Shown piece by piece: positions 1-5,233 of a stretch of 5,233 nucleotides of DNA (the stretch's first letter is position 1; every line of letters starts with the position of its first letter). The notes under the pieces were generated by a model. The model made no database searches and was not told the origin of the DNA. It worked only from the letters and a program-made list of their open reading frames with translations. The position numbers and the translations under genes were made by a program. The stretch covers positions 1 to 5,233 of the forward strand of contig JAATGW010000801.1 in assembly GCA_015654495.1 (NCBI GenBank), written 5' to 3'. The stretch is from Chitinophagales bacterium (lineage in GTDB: Bacteria; Bacteroidota; Bacteroidia; Chitinophagales; Chitinophagaceae).

Positions 1-1425
1 GAAATGATACTGTGTATTTGCCCTCAGGTTAATACGCTTGTAATCTGTTTTGGCGAAAGTTCCTTTCTCGTCGAAGTAAGAGAGCCCGACATAATAATCG
101 GTTTTCTCTGATTTTCCGGAGAACGACACGAAATAGTTCTGTACAAATGCGGGGCTGAATATTTCATCCAGCCAGTTGTAATTCTGATCACGCAAAGAGC
201 GCGGACGTTCTGCGGTAAATTTCAGCAGTTCAATCTTGTAAGAATTGTCTCCTGCCGCAGTATTATAATCGCGATAGAATTGTTTCTGATAATCGTAGAG
301 TTCACTCCCGTTCATCATCTCCATGCGGCCATAATCAGGCGTGCGGAAACCTGTAGTCGCTTTCACGTTGAAATTGATGCGCCCGGTTTTGGCTTTTTTG
401 GTTGTGACGATGATTACTCCGGCATTCGCCTGTGAGCCGTACATTGCTGTTGCGCCCGCATCTTTCAGAACCGTTACACTTTCCACATCATTGGGATCAT
501 AATTTCCACCTATGATTCCATCAACCACGATAAGCGGACTTTGCGAAGCATTGATTGAAGAAATACCGCGAAGCCTTATTTCAGATGCAGCACCAGGTGC
601 GCCTGAGCTGCGTACCACCTGCAATCCGGCCACCTTACCCTGCAACATGGCACCCAGGTCATTGGTGGTAACGTCCTTTAATTTTTTTTCTGAAACAACG
701 GTCACTGCACTCGTAAGTTCACTTCTTCTTTTGTTGCTATAACCTACAAGTACAATTTCATCCGTGATTGTTTCAGCCGGTTTCAGACTAATACTGACCG
801 TTCCGTTTTTAGGAACAGATATTTCAGTCGTTTGAAAACCAATAAAAGATATGATCAGCACTCCATTGTTTTCCGGAACCTTTAACTGGAAATTTCCATC
901 AGCGCCGGTAGTCGTACCAATTCCTGTTCCTTTCAGATTTACTGATGCACCTGCAAGCGGTTTTCCTTCGGCGTCCGTAACCCGGCCGCTTACGGTAATA
1001 TCCACCTGCTCTGCAATGTTTTCTGCAGGAGGCGGCGCCGGTTTTCGTGTGATAATAATTGTATTGTTCTGAATACTGTAGTTGAGCTGACGCCCTTTGA
1101 AGCAAAACTGCAGGGCTTCATTTACCGACACATTTTTCAGATCGATGGTTACATTCGGAACATCTCTCAGCATTTTTTTTGTGTAGAGAAATCCTACACC
1201 GGTTTGTTTTTCGATCTCCCGGAATACTCTCTCCAGAGGTGCATCCTTTAACCGGAGCGTCACCTGCTGGGAAAGGCCCTTTGCAGAAATCTGAAGAAAA
1301 GCAGCAGTCAGAAAGATGAAAGTCAATTTCATTGCTTTCACGATTTGGGGAGCAAGCAGCCAGTTTTTTGGTTTTCCGTCATCTCTGATGACATGACGCT
1401 GCCTGCAGCATGTTAGAAAATACAT
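1..1425 (-). CDS. SusC/RagA-family TonB-dependent outer-membrane receptor with STN signalling domain (partial, C-terminus outside window)
   Basis: This is the N-terminal 475 residues of an outer-membrane TonB-dependent transporter of the SusC/RagA type, which imports oligosaccharides or peptides together with a SusD-like lipoprotein. Domain order: signal peptide around residues 32-53 (KLTFIFLTAAFLQISA core); STN domain about 54-127, the periplasmic module that contacts FecR in surface signalling; carboxypeptidase-regulatory-like beta domain about 145-225 (SGRVTDAEGKPLAGASV); TonB-box-like DEIVLVGY at 222-229; plug about 235-345 with LIVVDGIIGG and GVIIVTTKKAK; then the start of the barrel. 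The frame is open from an in-frame stop at 1527-1525. ATG 1425 is the first ATG and gives the long basic leader often seen in Chitinophagaceae SusC proteins; ATG 1332 (Met32) would give a compact signal peptide and cannot be excluded. It lies 131 bases after fecR on the same strand. The substrate cannot be told from this part. Confidence 0.95.
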   Translation of the reverse strand, partial: MYFLTCCRQRHVIRDDGKPKNWLLAPQIVKAMKLTFIFLTAAFLQISAKGLSQQVTLRLKDAPLERVFREIEKQTGVGFLYTKKMLRDVPNVTIDLKNVSVNEALQFCFKGRQLNYSIQNNTIIITRKPAPPPAENIAEQVDITVSGRVTDAEGKPLAGASVNLKGTGIGTTTGADGNFQLKVPENNGVLIISFIGFQTTEISVPKNGTVSISLKPAETITDEIVLVGYSNKRRSELTSAVTVVSEKKLKDVTTNDLGAMLQGKVAGLQVVRSSGAPGAASEIRLRGISSINASQSPLIVVDGIIGGNYDPNDVESVTVLKDAGATAMYGSQANAGVIIVTTKKAKTGRINFNVKATTGFRTPDYGRMEMMNGSELYDYQKQFYRDYNTAAGDNSYKIELLKFTAERPRSLRDQNYNWLDEIFSPAFVQNYFVSFSGKSEKTDYYVGLSYFDEKGTFAKTDYKRINLRANTQYHF

Positions 1426-1432
1426 ACTTTTG
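1425..1432 (+). promoter_or_regulatory. Bacteroidota -7 box (TACTTTTG) of the putative antisense RNA
   Basis: TACTTTTG matches the TAnnTTTG -7 consensus at all fixed positions. It lies on the strand opposite the operon and overlaps the first base of the likely susC start codon. At the expected 19-bp spacing upstream, CCTG (1402-1405) matches only half of the TTTG -33 box, so the promoter may be weak or use another factor. Confidence 0.45.
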
Positions 1433-1436
1433 CAGT

Positions 1437-1526
1437 GTTTGGTTTTGAATAAATGATCCGTCAACAGTTTTGTTTGTTCAACAGCTGAATCTCTGCCGGG
1501 AATGTTCGCTGCATTTCCGGTTTTTT
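1437..1526 (+). ncRNA. Putative antisense small RNA opposite the susC leader
   Basis: A proposed RNA of about 90 nt, transcribed against the operon through the gap between fecR and susC. A perfect TAnnTTTG box (1425-1432) on the plus strand predicts a start near 1437-1440. A hairpin with six following T ends at 1526. The RNA would be fully complementary to the susC mRNA leader just upstream of the start codon. Cis-encoded sRNAs of this placement are known in Bacteroides polysaccharide-utilization loci (DonS of B. fragilis), where they repress the susC homologue. Here both boundary signals are seen in the sequence; transcription and repression are inferred. The -33 box is poor (CCTG at 1402-1405), which lowers confidence. 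Confidence 0.5.
1496..1526 (+). terminator. Rho-independent terminator on the antisense strand between fecR and susC
   Basis: CCGGGAATG (1496-1504) pairs with CATTTCCGG (1512-1520) over 9 bp around a 7-base loop, and TTTTTT follows at 1521-1526. The one imperfect pair is G·U in plus-strand RNA but would be A·C in minus-strand RNA, and the T-run is on the plus side only. Both facts point to a terminator of a plus-strand transcript, although no plus-strand protein gene is nearby. In the operon mRNA the same sequence could form a weaker leader hairpin. Confidence 0.6.
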
Positions 1527-1556
1527 ATTGCTGTCAACAAATACGCTTCAGCATAG

Positions 1557-2813
1557 TTATTTTACAAGAATTTTTTTATCCGTTACTTCGAAACTCACCG
1601 CATGGGTCGATTCCAGTTTATACAGAATTTCAGATACGTTGGCCGTCCGTGGAACCACACCTACAAACTCTTCAGTAGTCACATTGCCCTGGTATTCCAC
1701 TTCCACATCATACCATTTTTCCAGCTGCCGCATTACCGAACGGATATCATTACCCGTAAAAATGAACTTGTCATTTTTCCAGGCCATGGTTTCCTCGATA
1801 TCGGGATTGGAGATCATTTTCAGCTCCCCTACTTTATTTAGTTGTGATTGTTCTCCCGCCTTCAGCACCATTTCTTTTATATGCCTGTCTGCCTGCACAC
1901 TGACTGAACCCTGAATCAGGGTGACTTTGATATCGGGTTCATCTTCGTAGGCGTTTATATTGAATTGAGTTCCGAGGACTTTTACCTGCATATCATCTTT
2001 AGATACAATAAACGGCTTAGCTGCATTGTGAGCTACTTCAAAAAAAGCTTCGCCTTTAACCGAAACTTTTCTTTCATTACCAATAAAAGCAACAGGATAA
2101 GAAACAGAGGAGCCGGCATTCAACCATACCCGGCTACCATCGGACAAGGTCATATCAATAACCCGGCTACCTCTGGGGTTTGACAATGTGTTGTAGATTA
2201 TTTTATCAGAACCGCCTTTGTATACAATTTGTCCATCCGCCAGTTTTACAATCTGCACATTACCTACAGCAGTAAGCGTACCATTACCCGCGCTGTCGAG
2301 ATAAATCTGCTGACCATTATCCAAAGTGATGGTAGCAAGGTTAGCTGATGGCGCCGGCACGTCATGCCTGGAAGCCGGATCTACTGTGAGCTTTTGTTGC
2401 GGAGCGTTGTTTTGATTTGAAAAATAGAATGCAATCCCGACAGTTATAACTGCTGCCGCAGCAGCCCACCACCAGTAGCGTAGAGATGTTTTGCTCTGGT
2501 AGTCTTCCATTTTAAAAGTCTGCTCTTCCCGGGGTTTGTCTGCAGCCATTACATTCTGCAATACATTCTGCCAGTGTTCGTCAGAAGATGAAATTCCGGG
2601 TACTGGAAGATTATGGCTTTCATAGTAATTCTTTATATAGCCGATAATTTCAGGATCAGGATTTGCCTTCATTATCTGCATCAACTCCTCAAGTTCAGCT
2701 GCTGTGGCTCTTGATTCTCTGATCTGCTCCAGCAAATAAAATGTCCTTGCTTCGTATGAACTGTTCACCAGTTGGTTTTTTAAATTTCCGTAAACTTCAT
2801 GGCGGATTAACAT
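1557..2813 (-). CDS. FecR-family anti-sigma factor with C-terminal DUF4974 domain
   Basis: An inner-membrane regulator of 418 residues that relays the state of the outer-membrane receptor to the ECF sigma factor. The cytoplasmic N-terminus (1-112) should bind the sigma factor. One membrane span follows at about 114-131 (WWWAAAAAVITVGIAFYF). The periplasmic part holds the FecR domain at about 210-306, with typical motifs NPRGSRVIDMTLSDGSRVWL (212-231), KGEAFFEVAH and GTQFNINAYEDE, then the C-terminal DUF4974-type domain at about 348-416 (KFIFTGNDIRSVMRQLEKWY start), which is expected to dock on the receptor STN domain. Length and domain order are normal for Bacteroidota FecR proteins and no lesion is seen. 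ATG at 2813 is a clear start. It lies 70 bases after the sigma gene with no terminator between them, so the two are probably co-transcribed. The paired receptor is inferred from position. Confidence 0.95.
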   Translation of the reverse strand: MLIRHEVYGNLKNQLVNSSYEARTFYLLEQIRESRATAAELEELMQIMKANPDPEIIGYIKNYYESHNLPVPGISSSDEHWQNVLQNVMAADKPREEQTFKMEDYQSKTSLRYWWWAAAAAVITVGIAFYFSNQNNAPQQKLTVDPASRHDVPAPSANLATITLDNGQQIYLDSAGNGTLTAVGNVQIVKLADGQIVYKGGSDKIIYNTLSNPRGSRVIDMTLSDGSRVWLNAGSSVSYPVAFIGNERKVSVKGEAFFEVAHNAAKPFIVSKDDMQVKVLGTQFNINAYEDEPDIKVTLIQGSVSVQADRHIKEMVLKAGEQSQLNKVGELKMISNPDIEETMAWKNDKFIFTGNDIRSVMRQLEKWYDVEVEYQGNVTTEEFVGVVPRTANVSEILYKLESTHAVSFEVTDKKILVK

Positions 2814-2883
2814 TCGATTAATCTGCCCCTACTAATTGTATGTATCCCGGAACAGGAAAATATACACATGTCTGAAAAAAATA

Positions 2884-3525
2884 TTACAGAAAGGAAAAAA
2901 AAATGATCAGTTGAGGAATAATAATGCCATGTTGTGCCAGGTAATCTTTGATATGTTTGCCGGACCGGGTCAAAGAATTCCGTACGCCCTGAACAGAGAT
3001 ATTCAGTGCCTGAGCAATTTCGGCGGGTTTCATACCATCCAGCCGGTTCATCTGAAAAATCCGCCGGCTTTGAAGAGGTAATTCAATAATTGCTTTGTGA
3101 ATTATCTGGTTGATTTCAGACAGATCCAGTGATTCTTCTGTTTCACGTGAATATATTTTCTGATCCGGATTTTTGTCGATCAGCGCCTGGGATTTTTCCC
3201 GGTAAGATTGTTTTTTAAGATAGCTGAATGTTTGATTATAAGTAATCCGAAAGATCCAGGCGGAAGGATTGGAAATTTCAGGAAGCTTATCCCTACCCAA
3301 CCAGAGATGCAGAAATACTTCCTGGATGATATCTTTCACCACAGTTTCGGACCTCAGCACCTGATAAATAACCCGATGAACCTTTGGAAGATAATCATCG
3401 AACAATTCTTTAAATGCCTGTTCATCGCCATCAGCGATCCGGGCGAATAGTTCCTTTTCTTTAAGTATCGTGGGGTTGTTCAACAATCGAAAATCCTCGA
3501 TCACAATGATACAGAAATTAAACAA
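2884..3525 (-). CDS. ECF-type RNA polymerase sigma-70 factor (Bacteroidota FecI-like)
   Basis: An extracytoplasmic-function sigma factor that should direct RNA polymerase to the downstream receptor operon when released by FecR. Sigma region 2 spans about residues 36-106 (LFDDYLPKVHRVIYQVLR, DIIQEVFLHLW, PSAWIFRITYNQTFSYLKK). Region 4 spans about 141-196 (IELPLQSRRIFQMNRLDGM, PAEIAQALNISVQGVRNSL), the helix-turn-helix for the -35 element. There is no region 1 or 3, as usual for ECF factors. The tail after residue 198 is hydrophobic (GIIIPQLIIFFSFL) and is partly encoded by a run of nine T on the coding strand (2895-2903). The start is uncertain: no ATG lies between the upstream stop (3588-3586) and region 2, leaving TTG 3525, GTG 3504 or the TTG pair at 3486/3483. 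I favour GTG 3504 or TTG 3486, since residues before about 18 look unlike the family. Function is firm, N-terminus is not. Confidence 0.93.
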   Translation of the reverse strand: MFNFCIIVIEDFRLLNNPTILKEKELFARIADGDEQAFKELFDDYLPKVHRVIYQVLRSETVVKDIIQEVFLHLWLGRDKLPEISNPSAWIFRITYNQTFSYLKKQSYREKSQALIDKNPDQKIYSRETEESLDLSEINQIIHKAIIELPLQSRRIFQMNRLDGMKPAEIAQALNISVQGVRNSLTRSGKHIKDYLAQHGIIIPQLIIFFSFL

Positions 3526-3736
3526 ACGGGAGAATCCGGGTTGTGCAGCTGATCGATTAAGCGGATAGATAAAAATTAAGAAATATTAAAGATAGACTGC
3601 ATGTGAATCTTTCTGTTTTGTTGAATAAGGAATGAAGAAAATTTGTGCAGATAGATTAAGCGCCCTCGTTTCCAGGCAACAATATTCAGCTGAAACTCAA
3701 TACCAGCAAGGACTTCCAGATAAAACTCCTGAACAT
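3526..3736. other. Spacer between the sigma gene and the tRNA promoter; no gene seen
   Basis: This AT-rich gap separates the divergently oriented sigma gene (minus) and tRNA-Ser (plus). It holds the sigma gene leader and its candidate -7 box. I see no convincing ORF, RNA gene or terminator in it. Confidence 0.6.
3587..3594 (-). promoter_or_regulatory. Possible -7 box (TATCTTTA) upstream of the sigma gene
   Basis: Read on the minus strand, TATCTTTA differs from TAnnTTTG only at the last base and lies about 60-90 bases before the candidate start codons. No TTTG is found at the proper distance upstream (the stretch there reads AAAACA), so this is only a candidate. Confidence 0.25.
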
Positions 3737-3767
3737 TTTGTAGTTAAGTCTTCCCGTCCTATTTTTG
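3737..3767 (+). promoter_or_regulatory. tRNA-Ser promoter: TTTG, 19 bp, TATTTTTG
   Basis: TTTG at 3737-3740, exactly 19 bp, then TATTTTTG at 3760-3767, match both boxes of the Bacteroidota housekeeping promoter (TTTG, N19-21, TAnnTTTG) at every fixed position. The -7 box ends only four bases before the mature tRNA 5' end, so the transcript should have almost no 5' leader. Confidence 0.8.
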
Positions 3768-3771
3768 CGCC

Positions 3772-3856
3772 GGAGAGATGGCAGAGCGGTCGAATGCGGC
3801 GGTCTTGAAAACCGTTGAAGCGCAAGTTTCCGGGGGTTCGAATCCCTCTCTCTCCG
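3772..3856 (+). tRNA. tRNA-Ser, anticodon UGA
   Basis: The gene folds fully. The acceptor stem GGAGAGA (3772-3778) pairs with TCTCTCC (3849-3855), with discriminator G at 3856. The D arm starts GCA and ends TGC. The anticodon stem GCGGT/ACCGT holds loop CTTGAAA with anticodon TGA at 3806-3808, reading UCA. A long variable arm, typical of class II tRNA-Ser, lies between. The T stem GGGGG/CCCTC holds loop TTCGAAT. CCA is not encoded (CACA follows), as is common in Bacteroidota. It has its own promoter and terminator, so it is a single-gene unit, and it also appears to be the attachment site of the decayed element to its right. Confidence 0.97.
3820..3856 (+). other. Probable attachment site in the 3' half of tRNA-Ser
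   Basis: The last reading frame of the recombinase remnant enters the tRNA gene from its 3' end and continues antisense through it, giving the REGFEPPE-type C-terminus seen in tRNA-integrating recombinases. The crossover therefore probably fell in the 3' half of the tRNA. The exact core is unknown because the second copy, at the far end of the element, is not in the window. Confidence 0.4.
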
Positions 3857-3861
3857 CACAT

Positions 3862-3904
3862 GGGGACAAATCACCAAAAAGATGATTTGTCCCCGTTTCA
3901 TTTT
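3862..3904 (+). terminator. Rho-independent terminator of tRNA-Ser
   Basis: GGGGACAAATCA (3862-3873) and TGATTTGTCCCC (3883-3894) form a perfect 12-bp stem with a 9-base loop, starting five bases after the tRNA. The T-tract is broken (GTTTCATTTT). The hairpin also lies inside the last frame of the recombinase remnant, so it probably came with the mobile element. Confidence 0.8.
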
Positions 3905-4382
3905 CCGATGAAACGCTTTGCTGGCAAGCGACTAGCCGAAATATAAAATTTACTTCAGGGGTTCGAAATGTTCCATTTTTAGAGTTATAGAAAATTCCAG
4001 CGGGAAAAAACGAGTTTTTGAAATTCTTCTTTCATTGTAATTCCTCCGGAAGCCCACACTGTATTGAGTTTCGAGCTAAGGTTCACTACTTCATAGATGC
4101 TTTCTGAAAGGTTCGAAATCCTTACCTCCCAATCCCGAAGAAGTTAGCGACGGCGCACTTTTCGGCTAAGTATTTTTGATGGAACTTTTCCAAGGTGTCT
4201 CGGCTCATTTCGCTAAGCGCATAGTATTTTTCCTCTACGTTATCAATTCTCTTTTGTATTTCCTGTAATTGACTTTGCAGGGCTGATTCCTGGTCTGCTT
4301 TGCTGTCTGTTACTTCATGATAATAGTTCTCCAGTTCAAATTGAATTGCAGGAGCGGAAATACAACTTTGTTTAATTTATAC

Positions 4383-4399
4383 TATCAATTGCATTGATA
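4383..4399. repeat. Short inverted repeat near the recombinase break point
   Basis: TATCAAT (4383-4389) and ATTGATA (4393-4399) are perfect 7-base arms around TGC. The sequence AATTTTTTGG after it would allow a weak plus-strand terminator, but the stem is almost all A and T. It lies just upstream of where the recognisable recombinase sequence begins. Chance is possible. Confidence 0.3.
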
Positions 4400-4444
4400 A
4401 TTTTTTGGCAGATTTTGAAGCGATTACAATTTGCCTGTTTGCGT

Positions 4445-4567
4445 TTACCTGTAAAACTCGTCAATAGCTTGCCAAAAACCGAATGTTGTGTGTTCGCCAA
4501 ATGGCGTGTTGCCTAAATGTATATTAAAGAGGCAGCCCATGATGACGTATCCGTAATACCTTTTCAC
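4445..4567 (-). CDS. Doubtful 40-residue ORF after the hypothetical gene
   Basis: A GTG-started frame of 40 residues (VKRYYGYVIMGCLFNIHLGN, then TPFGEHTTFGFWQAIDEFYR) starts 10 bases past the stop of the upstream hypothetical gene, in another frame. Its aromatic-rich composition resembles that gene and real protein more than random sequence, so it could be a small gene or the broken tail of a longer one. I recognise no family, and the start is weak (GTG, or TTG one codon earlier). Treat it as uncertain. Confidence 0.25.
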   Translation of the reverse strand: MKRYYGYVIMGCLFNIHLGNTPFGEHTTFGFWQAIDEFYR

Positions 4568-4577
4568 CAATCATCAG

Positions 4578-5207
4578 CTATTCCTTAACATCATAATCAA
4601 GTTCAATTTTTTTTACAGGTCCTTTAATATGCTCTGAAAAAAATTGCCGGAACTCAGCAGAAGGTAATGTGCCGTTGTCAAGCCAGAAATTCTCTTTTTT
4701 ACGTTCAAGTACTCCATTATTATACCGGTTATATACTACTTCAATAAAGTAATAATTTCTAGTATTCTTTCTGTAATCAGCTTCTATTTCCGGTGGCAGG
4801 TTGTATTTGTTGTGATCTTTTTCGTTAATATATTTCCCATTCCCTAATAAAGACACATTGAACGTATGGCATGTCATACTAACAACACCCGGACTGGGTT
4901 GGCTTGCATGATGAACGACTATTTCTGAATAAAAAGCATTGCTGTCGGGGGGATAGACTATTGCAGGCGTAAAATAGGATGGCGCATCCACATAATGCTT
5001 CCTTGTAAAATCGACGATCGTATCCTGGTAATACTTTTCTTTTTCATTAAAAATGTACCTGTTTGTTAATATTTCTTTGGGCAAAGGCCATTCTGCAGGT
5101 TCGGAATAACCATCAAGATAATAATGCAAGTTATTTAATACTTCAGTGATTCCCGGGTGCTTGCAACCGTTAGCGGATATAAGTGACGCTGCATCATTCT
5201 TTATCAT
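4578..5207 (-). CDS. Hypothetical protein, unrecognised, possibly 5'-partial
   Basis: I do not recognise this 209-residue protein. It is rich in tyrosine and other aromatics, has no signal peptide or membrane span, and reads as a mixed alpha/beta soluble protein. The N-terminal third contains HPGITEVLNNLHYYLDGYSE; the middle has SYFTPAIVYPPDSNAFYSEI and VSMTCHTFNVSLLGNGKY; the C-terminal half has strand-like YYFIEVVYNRYNNGVLERKK and ends KKIELDYDVKE. The ATG at 5207 has a purine-rich stretch (GGGAGAA) just before it. The frame stays open to the window edge (5231), adding KSLIQQGE, so the true start may lie outside. It sits in AT-rich DNA beyond a tRNA-linked recombinase remnant, so island cargo is a fair inference, but no function can be given. 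Confidence 0.7.
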   Translation of the reverse strand: MIKNDAASLISANGCKHPGITEVLNNLHYYLDGYSEPAEWPLPKEILTNRYIFNEKEKYYQDTIVDFTRKHYVDAPSYFTPAIVYPPDSNAFYSEIVVHHASQPSPGVVSMTCHTFNVSLLGNGKYINEKDHNKYNLPPEIEADYRKNTRNYYFIEVVYNRYNNGVLERKKENFWLDNGTLPSAEFRQFFSEHIKGPVKKIELDYDVKE

Positions 5208-5233
5208 TTCTCCCTGCTGTATTAATGATTTCA

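Larger units (their letters stand above)
3759..4376 (-). pseudogene. Decayed site-specific recombinase (serine-recombinase-like), C-terminal remnant ending across tRNA-Ser
   Basis: Three minus-strand pieces in order make one recognisable recombinase C-terminus. Piece A (4376-4122) gives 84 residues with the charged coiled coil of the family (LQEIQKRIDNVEEKYYALSE, then TLEKFHQKYLAEK) and ends at TAA. Piece B, one frameshift later (4119 to about 4010), reads ISNLSESIYEVVNLSSKLNT, then VWASGG and EEFQKLVF. Piece C, after a second frameshift at six T on the coding strand (4005-4010), reads FPAGIFYNSKNGTFRTPEVN, crosses the tRNA terminator as GTNHLFGDLSPCAE, and runs antisense through tRNA-Ser as REGFEPPETC to a TAG at 3761-3759. 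The catalytic resolvase domain and DNA-binding parts upstream of 4376 are missing and I find no trace of them in the window. The family call rests on recognition of the coiled coil and the ISNL, VWASG and FPxG motifs; the serine rather than tyrosine type is less certain. It cannot be functional. Confidence 0.75.
3895..4577. other. Intergenic debris of a mobile element beside tRNA-Ser
   Basis: No intact gene lies in this stretch. From left to right it holds the frameshifted recombinase remnant up to 4376, an AT-rich inverted repeat, and the doubtful 40-residue ORF. The part at 4400-4444 shows nothing I can name. The texture is that of a decayed integration site rather than a normal intergenic region. 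Confidence 0.6.

Noticed and set aside
512..1105. Short ORFs of 68-76 codons on both strands inside the receptor gene
   Set aside because: They overlap the long, clearly homologous SusC frame and have composition expected of shadow frames.
1528..2183. Plus-strand ORFs of 72-128 codons opposite fecR
   Set aside because: They are antisense shadows of a well-supported FecR gene and show no domain or start signal of their own.
2836..3450. Plus-strand ORFs of about 80 codons opposite the sigma gene
   Set aside because: They are antisense to conserved sigma regions 2 and 4 and look like no known protein.
3617..3645. TTTG with AAAATTTG downstream, a possible second plus-strand promoter
   Set aside because: The spacing is 17 bp instead of 19-21 and the -7 box lacks its leading T. 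The tRNA already has a perfect promoter.
3686..3901. 71-residue minus-strand ORF containing RRERDSNPRKLAL
   Set aside because: It is the antisense of tRNA-Ser and its terminator, a well-known false ORF pattern. It is also in a different frame from the recombinase remnant.
3833..3967. GGGGTTCGAA in the tRNA T arm repeated at 3958-3967, as if a second att copy
   Set aside because: The second copy falls in the recombinase frame as part of a conserved-looking RTPE stretch, and the match does not extend past 10 bases, so chance plus coding constraint explains it.
4392..4516. Plus-strand frame reading LPKTECCVFAKWRVA before a stop
   Set aside because: It has no ATG start, no recognisable family, and overlaps the remnant region in antisense.

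Overview
The window looks like the chromosome of a Bacteroidota member, most plausibly Chitinophagaceae or a near relative. The evidence is a minus-strand series of ECF sigma factor, FecR-type anti-sigma factor and SusC/RagA TonB-dependent receptor with a signalling STN domain, plus promoter-like boxes that fit the Bacteroidota consensus (TTTG, 19-21 bp, TAnnTTTG). The assignment rests on protein and motif recognition only; no search was run.

Left part (1-3525, all minus strand): transcription runs from the sigma gene (2884-3525) through fecR (1557-2813) into a susC-like receptor (1-1425) that leaves the window at its left edge. A ligand bound by the receptor would be sensed through its periplasmic STN domain, passed to FecR across the inner membrane, and FecR would control the sigma factor that transcribes the receptor operon. 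The substrate-binding SusD partner would lie beyond the left edge. The 131-base gap between fecR and susC carries, on the opposite strand, a perfect TAnnTTTG box at the susC start codon and a 9-bp hairpin followed by six T at its far end. This is the layout expected of a roughly 90-nt antisense small RNA against the susC leader, like the cis-encoded sRNAs of Bacteroides polysaccharide-utilization loci.

Middle (3526-3900): a spacer, then a plus-strand tRNA-Ser(UGA) gene with a textbook Bacteroidota promoter that almost touches the mature 5' end, followed by a 12-bp terminator hairpin.

Right part (3857-5233): visibly more AT-rich accessory DNA. Next to the tRNA is the decayed C-terminal part of a site-specific recombinase on the minus strand. 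It has lost its catalytic N-terminus and has two frameshifts. Its last reading frame runs through the tRNA terminator and antisense through the tRNA gene, so the tRNA was probably the attachment site of a mobile element. Beyond it lie a small doubtful ORF and an unrecognised 209-residue protein gene that is open to the right edge and may be cargo of the same island.
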